Shown here: positions 1 through 9,470 of the stretch, one piece after another
Layout of the letters: the number at the start of each line of letters is the position of its first letter
Numbering within the stretch: position 1 is the first letter of the stretch
Assembly (NCBI GenBank): GCA_021790675.1
Contig: JAJYGN010000069.1
Span: 1-61,262 of the forward strand
Origin: Actinomycetes bacterium
Lineage (GTDB): Bacteria > Actinomycetota > Acidimicrobiia > Acidimicrobiales > RAAP-2
Length of the DNA: 61,262 bases
Reading direction: 5' to 3'
Notes under the pieces: model-generated
Database searches by the model: none
What the model was told of the DNA's origin: nothing
What the model saw: the letters and a program-made list of their open reading frames with translations, nothing else
Made by a program: the position numbers and the translations under genes

Positions 1-1825
1 TCCCCGCGCGCGTGCAGCGCAGGACCTCGGCCATCGTGCGCTGAAGTGTCTCGGCGACCGGTGGCCAGGAGAAGAACGGCTCGCCGTCGTCGCTCAGGTG
101 CGCGGTGGGCTCGCCGTCGGTAACGACGACGATCTGGCGCTGGCCGCGCTCGTCGCGCAGCAAGTGCCGTGAGAGCGCGAGGGCGTGCTGAAGGTTCGTG
201 CCGTACTGGTAGTCGATGGTGAGTGCCGGGATGTCGGCGACGCGCAGCTCGCGGGCCACCTCACCGAATCCCACGAGGGCGACCCGGTCACGCGGGTAGC
301 GCGTGCGGATCAGCTCGGCCAGGGCCAGGACCATCTTCTTCGCCGGCACGAGATTGCCGCGCATCGCCATGGACAGCGAGAGGTCGATTGCGAAGACGGT
401 CGCGCTGCGCCGCGCCGACTCGTACTCCTCGACTTCGAAGTCCTCGGGTGCGAGGCGCACCGGAAGTCCCGGACCCTCGCGCGTGATCGCGTTGCGCAAC
501 GTTCGCGCGAGGTTGAGCGAGAGCGGCTCGCCCGGCTGCCACGGCTTGGACGTTTCCTCGCGGTCCCCGCCGCGATCCAGCGTGGCCTCGCGGTGCTCTC
601 CGACGACCGGCGACACCCGCAGCTGCGTGAAGAGATCGCGCAGCGCGCGGTCCCCCACCTGGCGAACGCCCTTGGCCGAGAGGTGCAGGCCCTCTCGCGA
701 ACGGTCCACGAACCCCGCGTCGTCGAGGGAGGCGAGGGCGCGCTGAAGCTTGGCCACGTGGCGCGCCGCGTCGTCGCCCAGGTGACGGCGCAACGCCTCG
801 ACGTCGACCTCGGGCAGGGCGCGGGCCGCCCCGCTCTGGGTGAGGAAGCGCTCGAGGCGGCCCAGTTCGGCCAGTTCCTCGGCGCGCGAGGTGGCCTCGG
901 CGAAGGAGGACGTGCCCCGCAGGCGCGCGGCCTGTTGCCAGTCGATGTCCGGCGTCGCTTGGCGCAGGTTCGCGCTCAGGCGCGACAGGGAGAAGTTGAG
1001 CTCCATGTTGCCCATCATCTGCTCGAAGAGCGAGCGCAGCTCCTGCTGCTGGGCGCCGGAGAGCGAGTTGAACATCGCCTCGGCAGCGGCGGCGCGCTCG
1101 GCCATCTGGCGAATCACGTCCTCGAGGCTGGTAGCGCCGGGAAAATAGTCGCCGAAGTTCTCCATGAACGAGTCGAAGGACGGATCCAGGGACTCGCCGC
1201 GGCGGTCCTGCTCGATCATGGTCGAGAGCGCGTCCATCATCTCGCGCAGCCGCGCGAGCTCGGCCTCGTCGACGCGGCCCATGAAGTCCTTGGCCTGTTC
1301 GAAGTAGGTCGAGAGCACGTCGCGCTCGAGCTCGCCGAGCATCTCTTCGAAGCTCTCTCGCGCTTCGGAGGAGACGAAGTCGTAGTGCTGATACGAGCTC
1401 AGGCGCTCGGCGAAACGCTCACTCATCAGGTTGCGCTCCAGGGCGCGCTCGTCGGCCAGGTGTCGCGTCACCTCGACGCGGCGCTCGTCACCGGAGGCCT
1501 CGGCCCGCTCGAGGAGATCGTCGATGGCGCGCACTTCGGTCTCTTCGATCTCGGCCAGCCACTCGCGGTAGCGGTCGAGCTCGTCCTCGGCGCCCGCCTG
1601 GCTCTCGAGCTCGACGCGACGACGTCGGGCGCGTGCGGCCAGTCCCGCGAGGCCTTCGACCCGCTCGCCGTCGGCCGTCGTATAGCCCTGACGCAGCAGG
1701 TTCTCCATCGCCGCCTCGAGATCGCCGCTCTCTAAGTAATCGTCGGCCAAGAGGTCGAGAATCTCGCCGGCGTCGACGTCGTCGTCGTCATCACCCGCGC
1801 GGTGAAAGCCGTAGCGAACCGGCAC
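1..1825 (-). CDS. von Willebrand factor A domain protein (C-terminus cut by window edge)
   Basis: GTG start at 1825; about 608 codons are visible and the reading frame stays open to the window edge. The N-terminal and middle parts are charged and helical, with no clear enzyme motifs. Near the visible end lies a VWA domain with a MIDAS metal site: AIDLSLS (the DxSxS motif), then VVVTDGEP (the second MIDAS aspartate). The start overlaps the stop of the upstream AAA ATPase in a TAGTG junction, so the two are almost certainly co-translated. MoxR-type ATPases paired with VWA proteins are known as chaperone or metal-insertion systems, as in CoxD/CoxE, NorQ/NorD and Mg-chelatase I/D. Nothing here identifies the client. 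Position at the end of a hut operon suggests a link to that pathway, which is inference. Confidence 0.85.
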   Translation of the reverse strand, partial: MPVRYGFHRAGDDDDDVDAGEILDLLADDYLESGDLEAAMENLLRQGYTTADGERVEGLAGLAARARRRRVELESQAGAEDELDRYREWLAEIEETEVRAIDDLLERAEASGDERRVEVTRHLADERALERNLMSERFAERLSSYQHYDFVSSEARESFEEMLGELERDVLSTYFEQAKDFMGRVDEAELARLREMMDALSTMIEQDRRGESLDPSFDSFMENFGDYFPGATSLEDVIRQMAERAAAAEAMFNSLSGAQQQELRSLFEQMMGNMELNFSLSRLSANLRQATPDIDWQQAARLRGTSSFAEATSRAEELAELGRLERFLTQSGAARALPEVDVEALRRHLGDDAARHVAKLQRALASLDDAGFVDRSREGLHLSAKGVRQVGDRALRDLFTQLRVSPVVGEHREATLDRGGDREETSKPWQPGEPLSLNLARTLRNAITREGPGLPVRLAPEDFEVEEYESARRSATVFAIDLSLSMAMRGNLVPAKKMVLALAELIRTRYPRDRVALVGFGEVARELRVADIPALTIDYQYGTNLQHALALSRHLLRDERGQRQIVVVTDGEPTAHLSDDGEPFFSWPPVAETLQRTMAEVLRCTRAG

Positions 1826-3249
1826 TAACGACTCCTCGAGCGATACAGGGCCCGCGCGCCGGCGGCGTCCTTGGCCAGTCGCTTGGTCAGATACAGGCCC
1901 TCGAGCACGAACTCGGCCGCCGAGGCGAGCTCTCCGGGAGTCGCATTCGCGCCGGCGACACGCGTCGCGGCCGCCCGAAGGTCCCCCATCGCGGCCATTA
2001 CGTCGAGGTAGTGCTGGTCGGCCAGATCGTCGCCCACGTGCACGAGCACCTCGTCGTCGAAGGCCGCCACGATTCCACTGGCCTCGGTGAGGACGACGTG
2101 CTCGGAGAAGCACTGGCGCGTCGCCAGGGCCACCAGCGCGGCGATCACCTGGTCAGAATCCGTGTCGTCGACCGTGTCGAGCTCGATCTTGCCCTGAGTG
2201 GACTGGACCATCGCGGCGAGGTCGCTCACGCGCGGCACGACGGTCGCGTCACCGGTGCGAAGGCTGCGGCGCAGGGCGCTGGCCACGACCGTCTCGTAGT
2301 TGGCGATTGACAATCGCACCGAGACCCCCGAGCGCTGGCTGATGACGTGGCTGGCGCGCGCCACGTGGCTCACGCGGGCCACGATGTCATCGATGAACCA
2401 CGGCACCACGATCGGAACAGGCGAGGGCGCGAGAACGGCCTCCTGGTGGACGATCTCGATCTCGGTGGCGATCTCGTAGGGGTAGTGGGTGCGGATCTGG
2501 CTACCGAAGCGGTCCTTCAACGGTGTGATGAGGCGCCCGCGGTTCGTGTAGTCCTCAGGGTTGGCTGTGGCCACCACCACGAGGTCGAGCTCGAGTCGCA
2601 CGAGGTGGCCGCGGATCTGCACGTCGCGCTCTTCGAGCACGTTGAGCAGCCCCACCTGGATGCGCTCAGCCAGGTCGGGCAGCTCATTCATCGCGAAGAT
2701 CCCGCGGTTGGACTTGGGCACGAGTCCGTAGGAAAGGGCCCGCGGGTCATCCAAGTAGAGACCGCCGGCGACCTTGATCGGGTCGACCTCGCCAATCAGG
2801 TCGGCCATGGACGTGTCGGGCGTAGCGAGCTTCTCGGCGAAGCGCTGACTGCGGTGCACCCAGTCGACCGGCGTCTCCTCGCCCAGTCGGGCGAGCAGGT
2901 CGATCGCGTCGGGTGAGATCGGCGCGAAGGGATCGTCGCGCACCGGCGAGCCCGCGACGATGGGCAGCCACTCGTCGAGCAGCTCGACCAGCGCGCGGAT
3001 CATGCGGGTCTTGGCCTGACCGCGTTCGCCGAGAAGGATGATGTCGTGGCCGGCCAGCAGCGCGGTCTCGAGCTGGGGCAGCACCGAGTCCTCGTATCCC
3101 AGCACCGAACTGACCAGGGGACGCCCGTCGACGAGGCGCGTCTCCAGATTGGCGCGCATCTCCTCGCGCACCGAGCGACGCGTGTAACCCGCCTCACGCA
3201 GCTCTCGTAGGGTCCGGGGAAGGGTCGCGGGGGCGATTGGGCTACTCAT
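1825..3249 (-). CDS. MoxR/ChlI-type AAA+ ATPase
   Basis: 474 residues. The Walker A motif GERGQAKT is at residues 74-81. A Walker B-like segment GIFAMNELPDL follows, then the LLNVLEERDVQIRG segment and a sensor-1-like VVVATANPEDY, the signature order of the magnesium-chelatase subunit I / MoxR clade. It is expected to be a cytosolic hexameric ATPase that remodels or activates a partner together with a VWA protein. That partner is encoded directly downstream with a one-base overlap. The ATG overlaps the stop of the upstream acetyltransferase (ATGA), continuing the chain of coupled genes that begins with hutG. It is not a true magnesium chelatase in context, because no bacteriochlorophyll genes are present. 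The family call is secure; the function is not. Confidence 0.88.
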   Translation of the reverse strand: MSSPIAPATLPRTLRELREAGYTRRSVREEMRANLETRLVDGRPLVSSVLGYEDSVLPQLETALLAGHDIILLGERGQAKTRMIRALVELLDEWLPIVAGSPVRDDPFAPISPDAIDLLARLGEETPVDWVHRSQRFAEKLATPDTSMADLIGEVDPIKVAGGLYLDDPRALSYGLVPKSNRGIFAMNELPDLAERIQVGLLNVLEERDVQIRGHLVRLELDLVVVATANPEDYTNRGRLITPLKDRFGSQIRTHYPYEIATEIEIVHQEAVLAPSPVPIVVPWFIDDIVARVSHVARASHVISQRSGVSVRLSIANYETVVASALRRSLRTGDATVVPRVSDLAAMVQSTQGKIELDTVDDTDSDQVIAALVALATRQCFSEHVVLTEASGIVAAFDDEVLVHVGDDLADQHYLDVMAAMGDLRAAATRVAGANATPGELASAAEFVLEGLYLTKRLAKDAAGARALYRSRSR

Positions 3250-4166
3250 ACAGGCACACTAGCGAGGCGACCTTCGACATCAACGTCGCGGCGAAAGTCC
3301 GTGACGGGAGCCAGTTCTTCGTATCCGGCCGACGCGTACGCGGCGACGCCCGCGACGTTCGCGCTGGGCGTGCAGACAGTAACGCTCGAGGCGCCGAGCT
3401 CGCCCAGGGCCGACGCGGCGGCGAGGCAGATCGCCCGTCCGTAGCCGCACCCGCGATGCTCGCGGTGCACGCCCATCGGCTCGAGCAGGCCGGGTCGTCC
3501 CTTTCCGGCCGACCAGACCGTCACGGCCGCCACGGCCGCACCCGCGTCGTCGTAGCCGACGAGACAGCGCGCGTCGGAATAGAGCGGGCCGCCGGCCATC
3601 GCGCGCCAGGCCTCTTCGGTGAAGGTCGAGTTCGCGAAAGCCGAGCGCTGGATCGCCACCCGATCCTCGATGCGCCCGGGACCGACTACCTCGACGCGCA
3701 GGCCCGCGGCGTCGAGCGCGCCGGGCGCGCCGGGCGCATCGAGGGATCGTCGAAGCGGCGTCCAGGCCTCGTCGGCATGCCAGCCGCTGTCCAGGAGCAG
3801 TTGACGAAAGAGCGCGCCGGCGCGCGATTCGACGACCCCGTCGCGAGAGAGGACGCCGCGCCCAGGTTGCGACACGTCGGCGAGTATCGCGCGCGCCACT
3901 TCCTCGTCGTCGTCGGCCTCGGGGGCGAAGGCCAGTCGCACGACGCCGCCATCCACGAGTCCTACTGCGAGAACGCGCTCGCCGCGGCGCCACGTGCGCA
4001 GCGCGTTCGCCGTCGCCGACACCCCGAAGCGCCAGTGCCAGCCGACATCCCCCGGGTGCAGCTGAACCGGTCCCCCCTCGCGCTGCCAGTCGGCCAGGGC
4101 TCGCGCGGCGCTGACCAACTCCTCAGGGCCCGGCGTTGAGAGGCTGATCGGCACGCTTCCATTCAA
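3246..4166 (-). CDS. GNAT-family N-acetyltransferase
   Basis: About 306 residues. The C-terminal half carries a GNAT fold: the segment HREHRGCGYGRAICL matches acetyl-CoA-binding motif A (R/Q-x-x-G-x-G/A), followed by the beta-strand SVTVCTPSANVAGVAAYASAGY typical of motif B. The N-terminal half looks like a second, weaker GNAT-like repeat. The start is uncertain. I chose TTG at 4166 because a GGAGG lies 11 bases upstream; GTG at 4154 is the alternative. The gene is sandwiched between hutI (29-base gap) and the AAA ATPase (ATGA overlap), so it belongs to the hut transcript. The substrate is unknown; an amino-acid or histidine-derived amine would fit the context but is a guess. Confidence 0.75.
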   Translation of the reverse strand: MNGSVPISLSTPGPEELVSAARALADWQREGGPVQLHPGDVGWHWRFGVSATANALRTWRRGERVLAVGLVDGGVVRLAFAPEADDDEEVARAILADVSQPGRGVLSRDGVVESRAGALFRQLLLDSGWHADEAWTPLRRSLDAPGAPGALDAAGLRVEVVGPGRIEDRVAIQRSAFANSTFTEEAWRAMAGGPLYSDARCLVGYDDAGAAVAAVTVWSAGKGRPGLLEPMGVHREHRGCGYGRAICLAAASALGELGASSVTVCTPSANVAGVAAYASAGYEELAPVTDFRRDVDVEGRLASVPV

Positions 4167-4195
4167 TCCGACGACGTCCTCCGTCGCCGCGGGTC

Positions 4196-5350
4196 CTATG
4201 GCGCGCGCACGGTGCGCGTCACCAGGTTGGCCCCGGGCCGATAGGCCAGATGCGCACATCGCGGCGCATCGAGGATCACGAGGTCGGCGCGCGCGCCCAA
4301 CCCCAGGTGGCCGACGTCGCTGCGACGCAGTGCGGCCGCGCCGCCGCGGGTCGCGGCGTAGAGCGCCTCGTCGGGGGTCAGCCCCATCTCGCGCACCGCG
4401 AGGGCGATGACGAAACCCATGCTCGTCACGTAGCTGGTGCCGGGATTGCAATCGGTGGCCAGAGCGATCGCGACTCCGACGTCGAGGAAGCGACGGGCGT
4501 CGGGGTAGGCCGAGCGCGTGGAGAATTCCGCCCCGGGCAGCAGCGTCGCCACCGTCGAGGATCCGGCGAGGGCCGCGAGGTCCCCTTCGCTCACGTGGGT
4601 GCAGTGATCAACGCTCGCGCACCCCATCTCGAGTGCGAGTCGCACCGCGCCGACGTCGGCCAGCTGGCCGCCGTGCAGGCGCAGCTCGAGTCCCGCCGCG
4701 CGTGCGCTGGTCAGCACGTGGCGCGCCTCGTCGACGTCAAAGGCCCCGCGGTCACAGAACACGTCGGCCCAGCGCGCGTGCGGCGCGCAGGCTCGCGTCA
4801 TCGCCCCGGCCACGAGCTCGACGTAGGCGGCGCGGTCGCTGAACTCCGAGGGAACCGCGTGAGCGCCGAGGAACGTGGTCTCACCCGTCAGATCCCGCGC
4901 CACCTCGAGCAGTCGCACCTCGCCCTCGACCGTGAGGTCGTAGCCCGACTTCACCTCGAGGGTCGTCACCCCGCCGGCGAACAGTGCGGCGGCCCGCGCG
5001 GCCGAGGTGGCCAGGAGCTCTTCGCGCGTCGCGGCGCGCGTCGCGGCGACGGTCGAGCGGATGCCGCCGCCGTCGTAGGGCGTGCCCGCCATGCGCGCGA
5101 CGAATTCGTCCACCCGGTCACCAGCGAAGACCAGGTGGGTGTGCGAGTCGACGAATCCCGGGATCACGGCCGCGCCGGCGCAGTCGACGCGCACGTCGGC
5201 CGCCGGCGCGTGGGCCGCCGCCCCGAGCCAGACGACGCGGCCACCCTCTTCGACGAGGGCGGCGTCGCGCAGGCGACCCATGGCCGAACCGTCGCCGAGG
5301 CGAACGTCGTTGGTCGTCAGCTCGCCGATGTTGGTGTAGAGGGTCGTCAC
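4196..5350 (-). CDS. hutI: Imidazolonepropionase
   Basis: 384 residues from a GTG start that overlaps the hutU stop (GTGA). The enzyme hydrolyses 4-imidazolone-5-propionate to N-formimino-L-glutamate, the third step of histidine degradation. The amidohydrolase signatures are all visible: [11 protein letters not shown] with the metal-binding Hx[15 protein letters not shown], the metal ligand histidine in [18 protein letters not shown], and the catalytic/metal aspartate in [11 protein letters not shown]. The length is close to the usual 400. It is the fourth gene of hutG-H-U-I. A one-metal (Zn or Fe) centre is known for the family, which is relevant to the MoxR-VWA pair downstream. Confidence 0.96.
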   Translation of the reverse strand: MTTLYTNIGELTTNDVRLGDGSAMGRLRDAALVEEGGRVVWLGAAAHAPAADVRVDCAGAAVIPGFVDSHTHLVFAGDRVDEFVARMAGTPYDGGGIRSTVAATRAATREELLATSAARAAALFAGGVTTLEVKSGYDLTVEGEVRLLEVARDLTGETTFLGAHAVPSEFSDRAAYVELVAGAMTRACAPHARWADVFCDRGAFDVDEARHVLTSARAAGLELRLHGGQLADVGAVRLALEMGCASVDHCTHVSEGDLAALAGSSTVATLLPGAEFSTRSAYPDARRFLDVGVAIALATDCNPGTSYVTSMGFVIALAVREMGLTPDEALYAATRGGAAALRRSDVGHLGLGARADLVILDAPRCAHLAYRPGANLVTRTVRAP

Positions 5351-7002
5351 GTCTCGCGCATCGGGATGCGCACGCCGCGCTCGAGAGCCGTCGCCTCGGC
5401 GATCTCGTAGCCCGCGTCGACGTGGCGAATCACGCCCATGCCGGGGTCGTTGCGCAGGACACGTGCGAGCTTTTGTGCGGCCAGCTCGGTACCGTCGGCG
5501 ACGCAGACCTGTCCCGCGTGGATCGAGCGGCCGATCCCCACCCCACCGCCGTGATGTATCGAGACCCACGAGGCGCCCGAGGCCGTGTTCACGAGAGCGT
5601 TGAGCAGCGGCCAGTCGGCGATCGCGTCCGAACCGTCCAGCATGGCCTCGGTCTCGCGATAGGGCGAGGCGACCGAGCCGCTGTCGAGGTGGTCGCGGCC
5701 GATCACGATCGGCGCGGATACCTCCCCGCGCGCCACCAAGTCGTTGAACGCCAGCCCCGCGAGGTCGCGCTCGCCATATCCCAGCCAGCAGATGCGCGCG
5801 GGCAGCCCTTGGAAGCTAACTCGCTCCTCGGCCTTGCGAATCCAGCGTGCCAGCGGCTCGTTGTCAGGGAAGAGCTCGAGCACGGCCCGGTCGGTGCGCG
5901 CGATGTCCGCCGGATCCCCCGACAACGCCGCCCATCGGAAGGGCCCCTTGCCCTCGCAGAAAAGTGGCCGTATGTAGGCCGGCACGAAGCCCGGGAACGC
6001 GAAGGCCCGCTCGTATCCCCCGAGCACCGCCTCGCCGCGGATCGAGTTGCCGTAGTCAAAGACCTCGGCGCCGGCGTCGAGGAAGCCCACCATTGCCTCG
6101 ACCTGCTTAGCCATGGACTGGCGCGCCCGATCGGTGAACTCCTCGGGCTTGGTGTCGGCGTAGTGGTGCCAGTCGCCGAGGTCAATCCCCTCGGGCAGGT
6201 AGCTCAGCGGATCGTGCGCCGACGTCTGATCCGTGACGATGTCGATCTCCACCCCGCGCGCCAGCAGTTCGGCGAAGACGGTCGCGGCGTTGCCCACCAC
6301 GCCCACGCTCAGCGCGCGCCTCTCGAGGCGCGCGCTGTCCACGCGGCGCAGCGCCTCGTCGAGGTCGCTCGTCCACTCGTCGAGGTATCGCTGCTCGACG
6401 CGCCGGGCCAGGCGCGAGGGGTCGACGTCGACCACCAGGCACGCGCCGTCGTTCATGGTGACCGCGAGGGGCTGGGCCCCGCCCATGCCTCCCGCGCCGC
6501 CGGTCAGGGTGAGCGTGCCCGCCAGCGTTCCCCCGAAGCGCTTGGCGGCCACGGCGGCGAACGTCTCGTAGGTTCCCTGCAGGATCCCCTGGGTGCCGAT
6601 GTAGATCCACGAACCCGCCGTCATCTGGCCGTACATGGTGAGCCCCAGCGCTTCGAGGCGGCGGAACTCGGGCCAGGTCGCCCAGTCACCCACCAGGTTC
6701 GAGTTAGCAATCAGCACGCGCGGAGCCCACTCGTGGGTCTGAAAGACCCCTACCGGCCGGCCCGACTGCACCAGCATCGTCTCGTCGTCCTTGAGCGTCG
6801 TCAGCGTGCGCACGAGCGCGTCGAAGCTCGCCCAGTCGCGCGCCGCCTTTCCGGTGCCGCCGTAGACGACCAGGTCCTCGGGGCGCTCGGCCACCTCGGG
6901 ATCGAGGTTGTTCATCAACATGCGCAGCGCGGCTTCCTGGGGCCAGGACTGTGCGGTGAGCCGCGATCCCCTCGCCGCGCGCACGATTCGTGAACCCTGC
7001 AT
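5347..7002 (-). CDS. hutU: Urocanate hydratase
   Basis: 551 residues, full length for urocanase. It adds water to urocanate to give imidazolonepropionate, using tightly bound NAD+ as an electrophile. The NAD-binding glycine-rich segment [12 protein letters not shown] is present. So are the conserved N-terminal motif [13 protein letters not shown], the segment [16 protein letters not shown] and the C-terminal glycine/histidine-rich [13 protein letters not shown]. It starts at ATG 7002, eight bases after hutH, with a GGAGG just upstream. Its stop overlaps the hutI GTG. The family and pathway assignment is secure. Confidence 0.97.
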   Translation of the reverse strand: MQGSRIVRAARGSRLTAQSWPQEAALRMLMNNLDPEVAERPEDLVVYGGTGKAARDWASFDALVRTLTTLKDDETMLVQSGRPVGVFQTHEWAPRVLIANSNLVGDWATWPEFRRLEALGLTMYGQMTAGSWIYIGTQGILQGTYETFAAVAAKRFGGTLAGTLTLTGGAGGMGGAQPLAVTMNDGACLVVDVDPSRLARRVEQRYLDEWTSDLDEALRRVDSARLERRALSVGVVGNAATVFAELLARGVEIDIVTDQTSAHDPLSYLPEGIDLGDWHHYADTKPEEFTDRARQSMAKQVEAMVGFLDAGAEVFDYGNSIRGEAVLGGYERAFAFPGFVPAYIRPLFCEGKGPFRWAALSGDPADIARTDRAVLELFPDNEPLARWIRKAEERVSFQGLPARICWLGYGERDLAGLAFNDLVARGEVSAPIVIGRDHLDSGSVASPYRETEAMLDGSDAIADWPLLNALVNTASGASWVSIHHGGGVGIGRSIHAGQVCVADGTELAAQKLARVLRNDPGMGVIRHVDAGYEIAEATALERGVRIPMRET

Positions 7003-7010
7003 GTTGCCTC

Positions 7011-8540
7011 CTAGAACAGTGTCACGTGGCGGGCCACGAGATCGAGAGCCTCACCACTTCGGACCAACTCTCCCACCGCCGCGATCTCGGGCGCGAGCCA
7101 GCGGTCGTGTCCCGGTCCGCCGGAGGTCGCGTTAACTAGTTCGGCCAGGGCACCCGTCGCCGCGCCCGCCTGCAGTGGTGCGCGCAGGGCGAGCGCGCGC
7201 GAGGCCGCGAGCAGCTCGATCGCCAAGACGTCGCGAGCGGCCTCGATGGCCCGGCGCAACTTGCGCGCCGCGTGCCAACCCATCGACACGTGGTCCTCTT
7301 GCATGCCCGAAGAAGGAATCGAGTCCACGCTCGCCGGCGCCGCCAGACGCTTCATCTCGCTCACCAGCGCGGCCTGAGAGTACTGGGCGATCATCAGGCC
7401 GGAGTCCACGCCCGCCTGGTGGGCCAAGAAGGGGGCCAGGCCGAAGTTGCGGTCCACGTCGAGAAGCCGGTCGGTGCGCCGCTCCGAGATCGAGGCCACG
7501 TCGGCCAGGGCGATCGCGAGGAAGTCGAGAACGTAGCCCACCGGCGCGCCGTGGAAGTTGCCGTTGGACTCGAGCGAGCCGTCAGCGAGAATCGAGGGGT
7601 TGTCGATCGCCGACGCGAGCTCGACGTCGGCCACGCGCGTGGCGTGGGCCAACGTGTCGCGCCCCGCGCCGTGGACCTGGGGGGCGCAGCGCAACGAGTA
7701 GGCGTCCTGGACCTGGGTCACGTCATCGACGTGCGACGAGACGATGGGCGATCCCGCGAGCAGCGCGGCCATGTTGGCGGCACTGTCGCGCTGACCGGCG
7801 TGAGGTCGCAAAGCGTGAATCTCGGCGGCGAAGACTCGGTCGGTGCCGCGCAACGCCTCGACCGACATCGCCGCGGCCACGTCGGCCAGCCGGTAGATCT
7901 GCTCGAGGTCCTCGATCGCCAGGACGAGCTGGCCGAGCATGCCGTCGGTCCCGTTGATCAACGCCAGGCCCTCCTTCTCGGCCAGGGTCACCGGGACTAG
8001 GCCCGCGTCGGCGAGCGCCGTGGCGGCCATGACACGTGCGCCTCCGGCGTCGCGCACGTCGCCCTCGCCCATGAGAGCCAGCGCCACGTGCGCGAGCGGC
8101 GCGAGGTCGCCCGAGCATCCCAGCGAGCCGTACTCGTGCACGACGGGCGTGATCTGTGCGTTGAGCAGGCCGGCGTAGGCGAGCGCGGTCCCGGGTCGCA
8201 CTCCCGAGACGCCCGAGCACAGGTTCGACAAGCGCGAGATCATCATCGCGCGCACCACCTCAGTCTCGACCTCGGTTCCCACCCCCGCGGCGTGGGAACG
8301 AATGAGCGAGCGCTGCAGATCGCGGCGCTGCTCGGGCGAGATGAACGTGGTCGCCAACGATCCGAATCCCGTCGACACCCCGTAGACGGGGGTCCCGGAG
8401 GCGACCAGCGCGTCGATCGCCGCGCGCTTGGTGGCGAGTAGCGCGAGGGTCTCCGCGGCGATCTCCACCGTCTCGAAGCCGCGCGCCACCGCCAGCACCT
8501 GCGCGCGTGTGAGAGGCGCCCCGCTGAGAACCACCGTCAT
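7011..8540 (-). CDS. hutH: Histidine ammonia-lyase
   Basis: 509 residues, full length. It deaminates L-histidine to trans-urocanate, the committed step of the pathway. The MIO prosthetic group forms by cyclisation of a tripeptide; here the motif reads [12 protein letters not shown], so the tripeptide is Cys-Ser-Gly rather than the common Ala-Ser-Gly. From memory this variant is usual in actinobacterial HutH, so I do not read it as a defect. Other family motifs are present: the N-terminal [11 protein letters not shown], and [13 protein letters not shown] near the C-terminus. The ATG overlaps the stop of hutG (ATGA), and hutU follows after eight bases. Confidence 0.96.
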   Translation of the reverse strand: MTVVLSGAPLTRAQVLAVARGFETVEIAAETLALLATKRAAIDALVASGTPVYGVSTGFGSLATTFISPEQRRDLQRSLIRSHAAGVGTEVETEVVRAMMISRLSNLCSGVSGVRPGTALAYAGLLNAQITPVVHEYGSLGCSGDLAPLAHVALALMGEGDVRDAGGARVMAATALADAGLVPVTLAEKEGLALINGTDGMLGQLVLAIEDLEQIYRLADVAAAMSVEALRGTDRVFAAEIHALRPHAGQRDSAANMAALLAGSPIVSSHVDDVTQVQDAYSLRCAPQVHGAGRDTLAHATRVADVELASAIDNPSILADGSLESNGNFHGAPVGYVLDFLAIALADVASISERRTDRLLDVDRNFGLAPFLAHQAGVDSGLMIAQYSQAALVSEMKRLAAPASVDSIPSSGMQEDHVSMGWHAARKLRRAIEAARDVLAIELLAASRALALRAPLQAGAATGALAELVNATSGGPGHDRWLAPEIAAVGELVRSGEALDLVARHVTLF

Positions 8541-9457
8541 GTCCGTCTCCTTGTCACGCCCGCCAGGGCCTCAAGTACTATCAGCGCCGCCAGGCGAACC
8601 GTACGCTCGTCCTCGCTGTCGCGCGCCACGTCGATCTCGGTCACGTCGAGAGCGGCGACGCGCTCGTCGGCACCCACCAGGCGCGCCACGCGGCGCACCT
8701 CGTCGGCACTGAGCCCGCCGGGGGCGGCCGCCGGGCATCCCGGCACCACCGCGCGGTCCGCCACGTCGAGGTCCATATCGACGTAGACGCGCCGTCCGCC
8801 CTCACTCGCGACGTCCAGGGCGTGGGCCAGGACGGTCTCGAGGGACTCGCGTCGCAGCGCCGCTCGCGAGACGACGTGGACGCCCTGCGCACGGGCCACC
8901 GCGGCGTAGGCCGACGAGTTGGAGAAGTCGGCGAGGCCGATCTGGACCACGTGGGACCCGTCCAAGCCGGCCGCGAGGGCCTGTCGCACAGGCGAGCCGT
9001 TGGAGATCCCCTCGCGCAGGTCGTGATGGGCGTCGAGGGTGATCAGGCCGAGCGAGTCCCAGTCACCACCGGCCAGGGCCGCTAGCGCGTGGAAGGTGGC
9101 TGCGTTGTCGCCGCCGAGGATGATCGACAGCTCGCGACTCGGACCGCTCGCCAGGGCCGCGGCGACGCGCGCACTCCCCCCGGGTCCGTCGGGGTCGGCC
9201 ACGTCGCCCAGGTCGACCAGGTCCACGCGCTCGGCCAGGTCGACGTCGTCCTCGTAGGACCAGGTCGAGTAACGAGCGAGCGCCGCGCGGATCGCCGCCG
9301 GGGCGCTCGTCGCGCTGCGCGCACTCAGGGACGTGGCGTAGGTCGGCACACCGAGGAGGGCGACCGTGCGCCGCTGCGACGACGCACCACGCAACAGCGT
9401 CGACGCGGCCGGCCAGAGGGGATCGTGCGTCGTTGCCACGTGGCCCATGCTACGCAT
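8537..9457 (-). CDS. hutG: Ureohydrolase-family formimidoylglutamase-like protein
   Basis: About 306 residues from ATG 9457; a second in-frame ATG lies at 9448. It belongs to the arginase/agmatinase/formiminoglutamase fold. LDAHHD supplies the first DxHxD-type metal motif, and DMDLDVAD with a downstream PGG supplies the second. The first motif, normally GGDHS or GGGHE, reads GGDNA, so the usual metal-binding histidine is asparagine. Position at the head of hutH-hutU-hutI makes N-formimino-L-glutamate hydrolysis (to glutamate plus formamide) the likely reaction. The start region sits inside a perfect 9-bp inverted repeat. No good ribosome-binding site is seen, which suggests coupling to the preceding gene 13 bases upstream or regulated initiation. 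Confidence 0.82.
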   Translation of the reverse strand: MRSMGHVATTHDPLWPAASTLLRGASSQRRTVALLGVPTYATSLSARSATSAPAAIRAALARYSTWSYEDDVDLAERVDLVDLGDVADPDGPGGSARVAAALASGPSRELSIILGGDNAATFHALAALAGGDWDSLGLITLDAHHDLREGISNGSPVRQALAAGLDGSHVVQIGLADFSNSSAYAAVARAQGVHVVSRAALRRESLETVLAHALDVASEGGRRVYVDMDLDVADRAVVPGCPAAAPGGLSADEVRRVARLVGADERVAALDVTEIDVARDSEDERTVRLAALIVLEALAGVTRRRT

Positions 9458-9462
9458 GGGCC
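9442..9462 (-). promoter_or_regulatory. Perfect inverted repeat spanning the hutG start codons
   Basis: The arms GGCCCATGC and GCATGGGCC are separated by GTA on the coding strand. Both candidate hutG ATG codons lie in the arms, so an RNA hairpin here would hide the start. The same 21-bp palindrome could be a protein operator, or a weak terminator for the qcr block (no T-run follows). The structure is seen directly; its role is inference. Confidence 0.55.
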
Positions 9463-9470
9463 CGCAGCGA

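Noticed and set aside
185..1735. 516-codon open frame on the + strand
   Set aside because: It is antisense to the VWA gene, has no ribosome-binding site, and its Arg/Ala/Leu-rich sequence is typical of high-GC shadow frames.
4984..6993. 669-codon + strand frame
   Set aside because: Antisense to hutI and hutU, which are unambiguous.
7011..8540. HutH active-site tripeptide Cys-Ser-Gly instead of Ala-Ser-Gly
   Set aside because: I recall this variant as usual in actinobacterial enzymes, so it is not a novelty.
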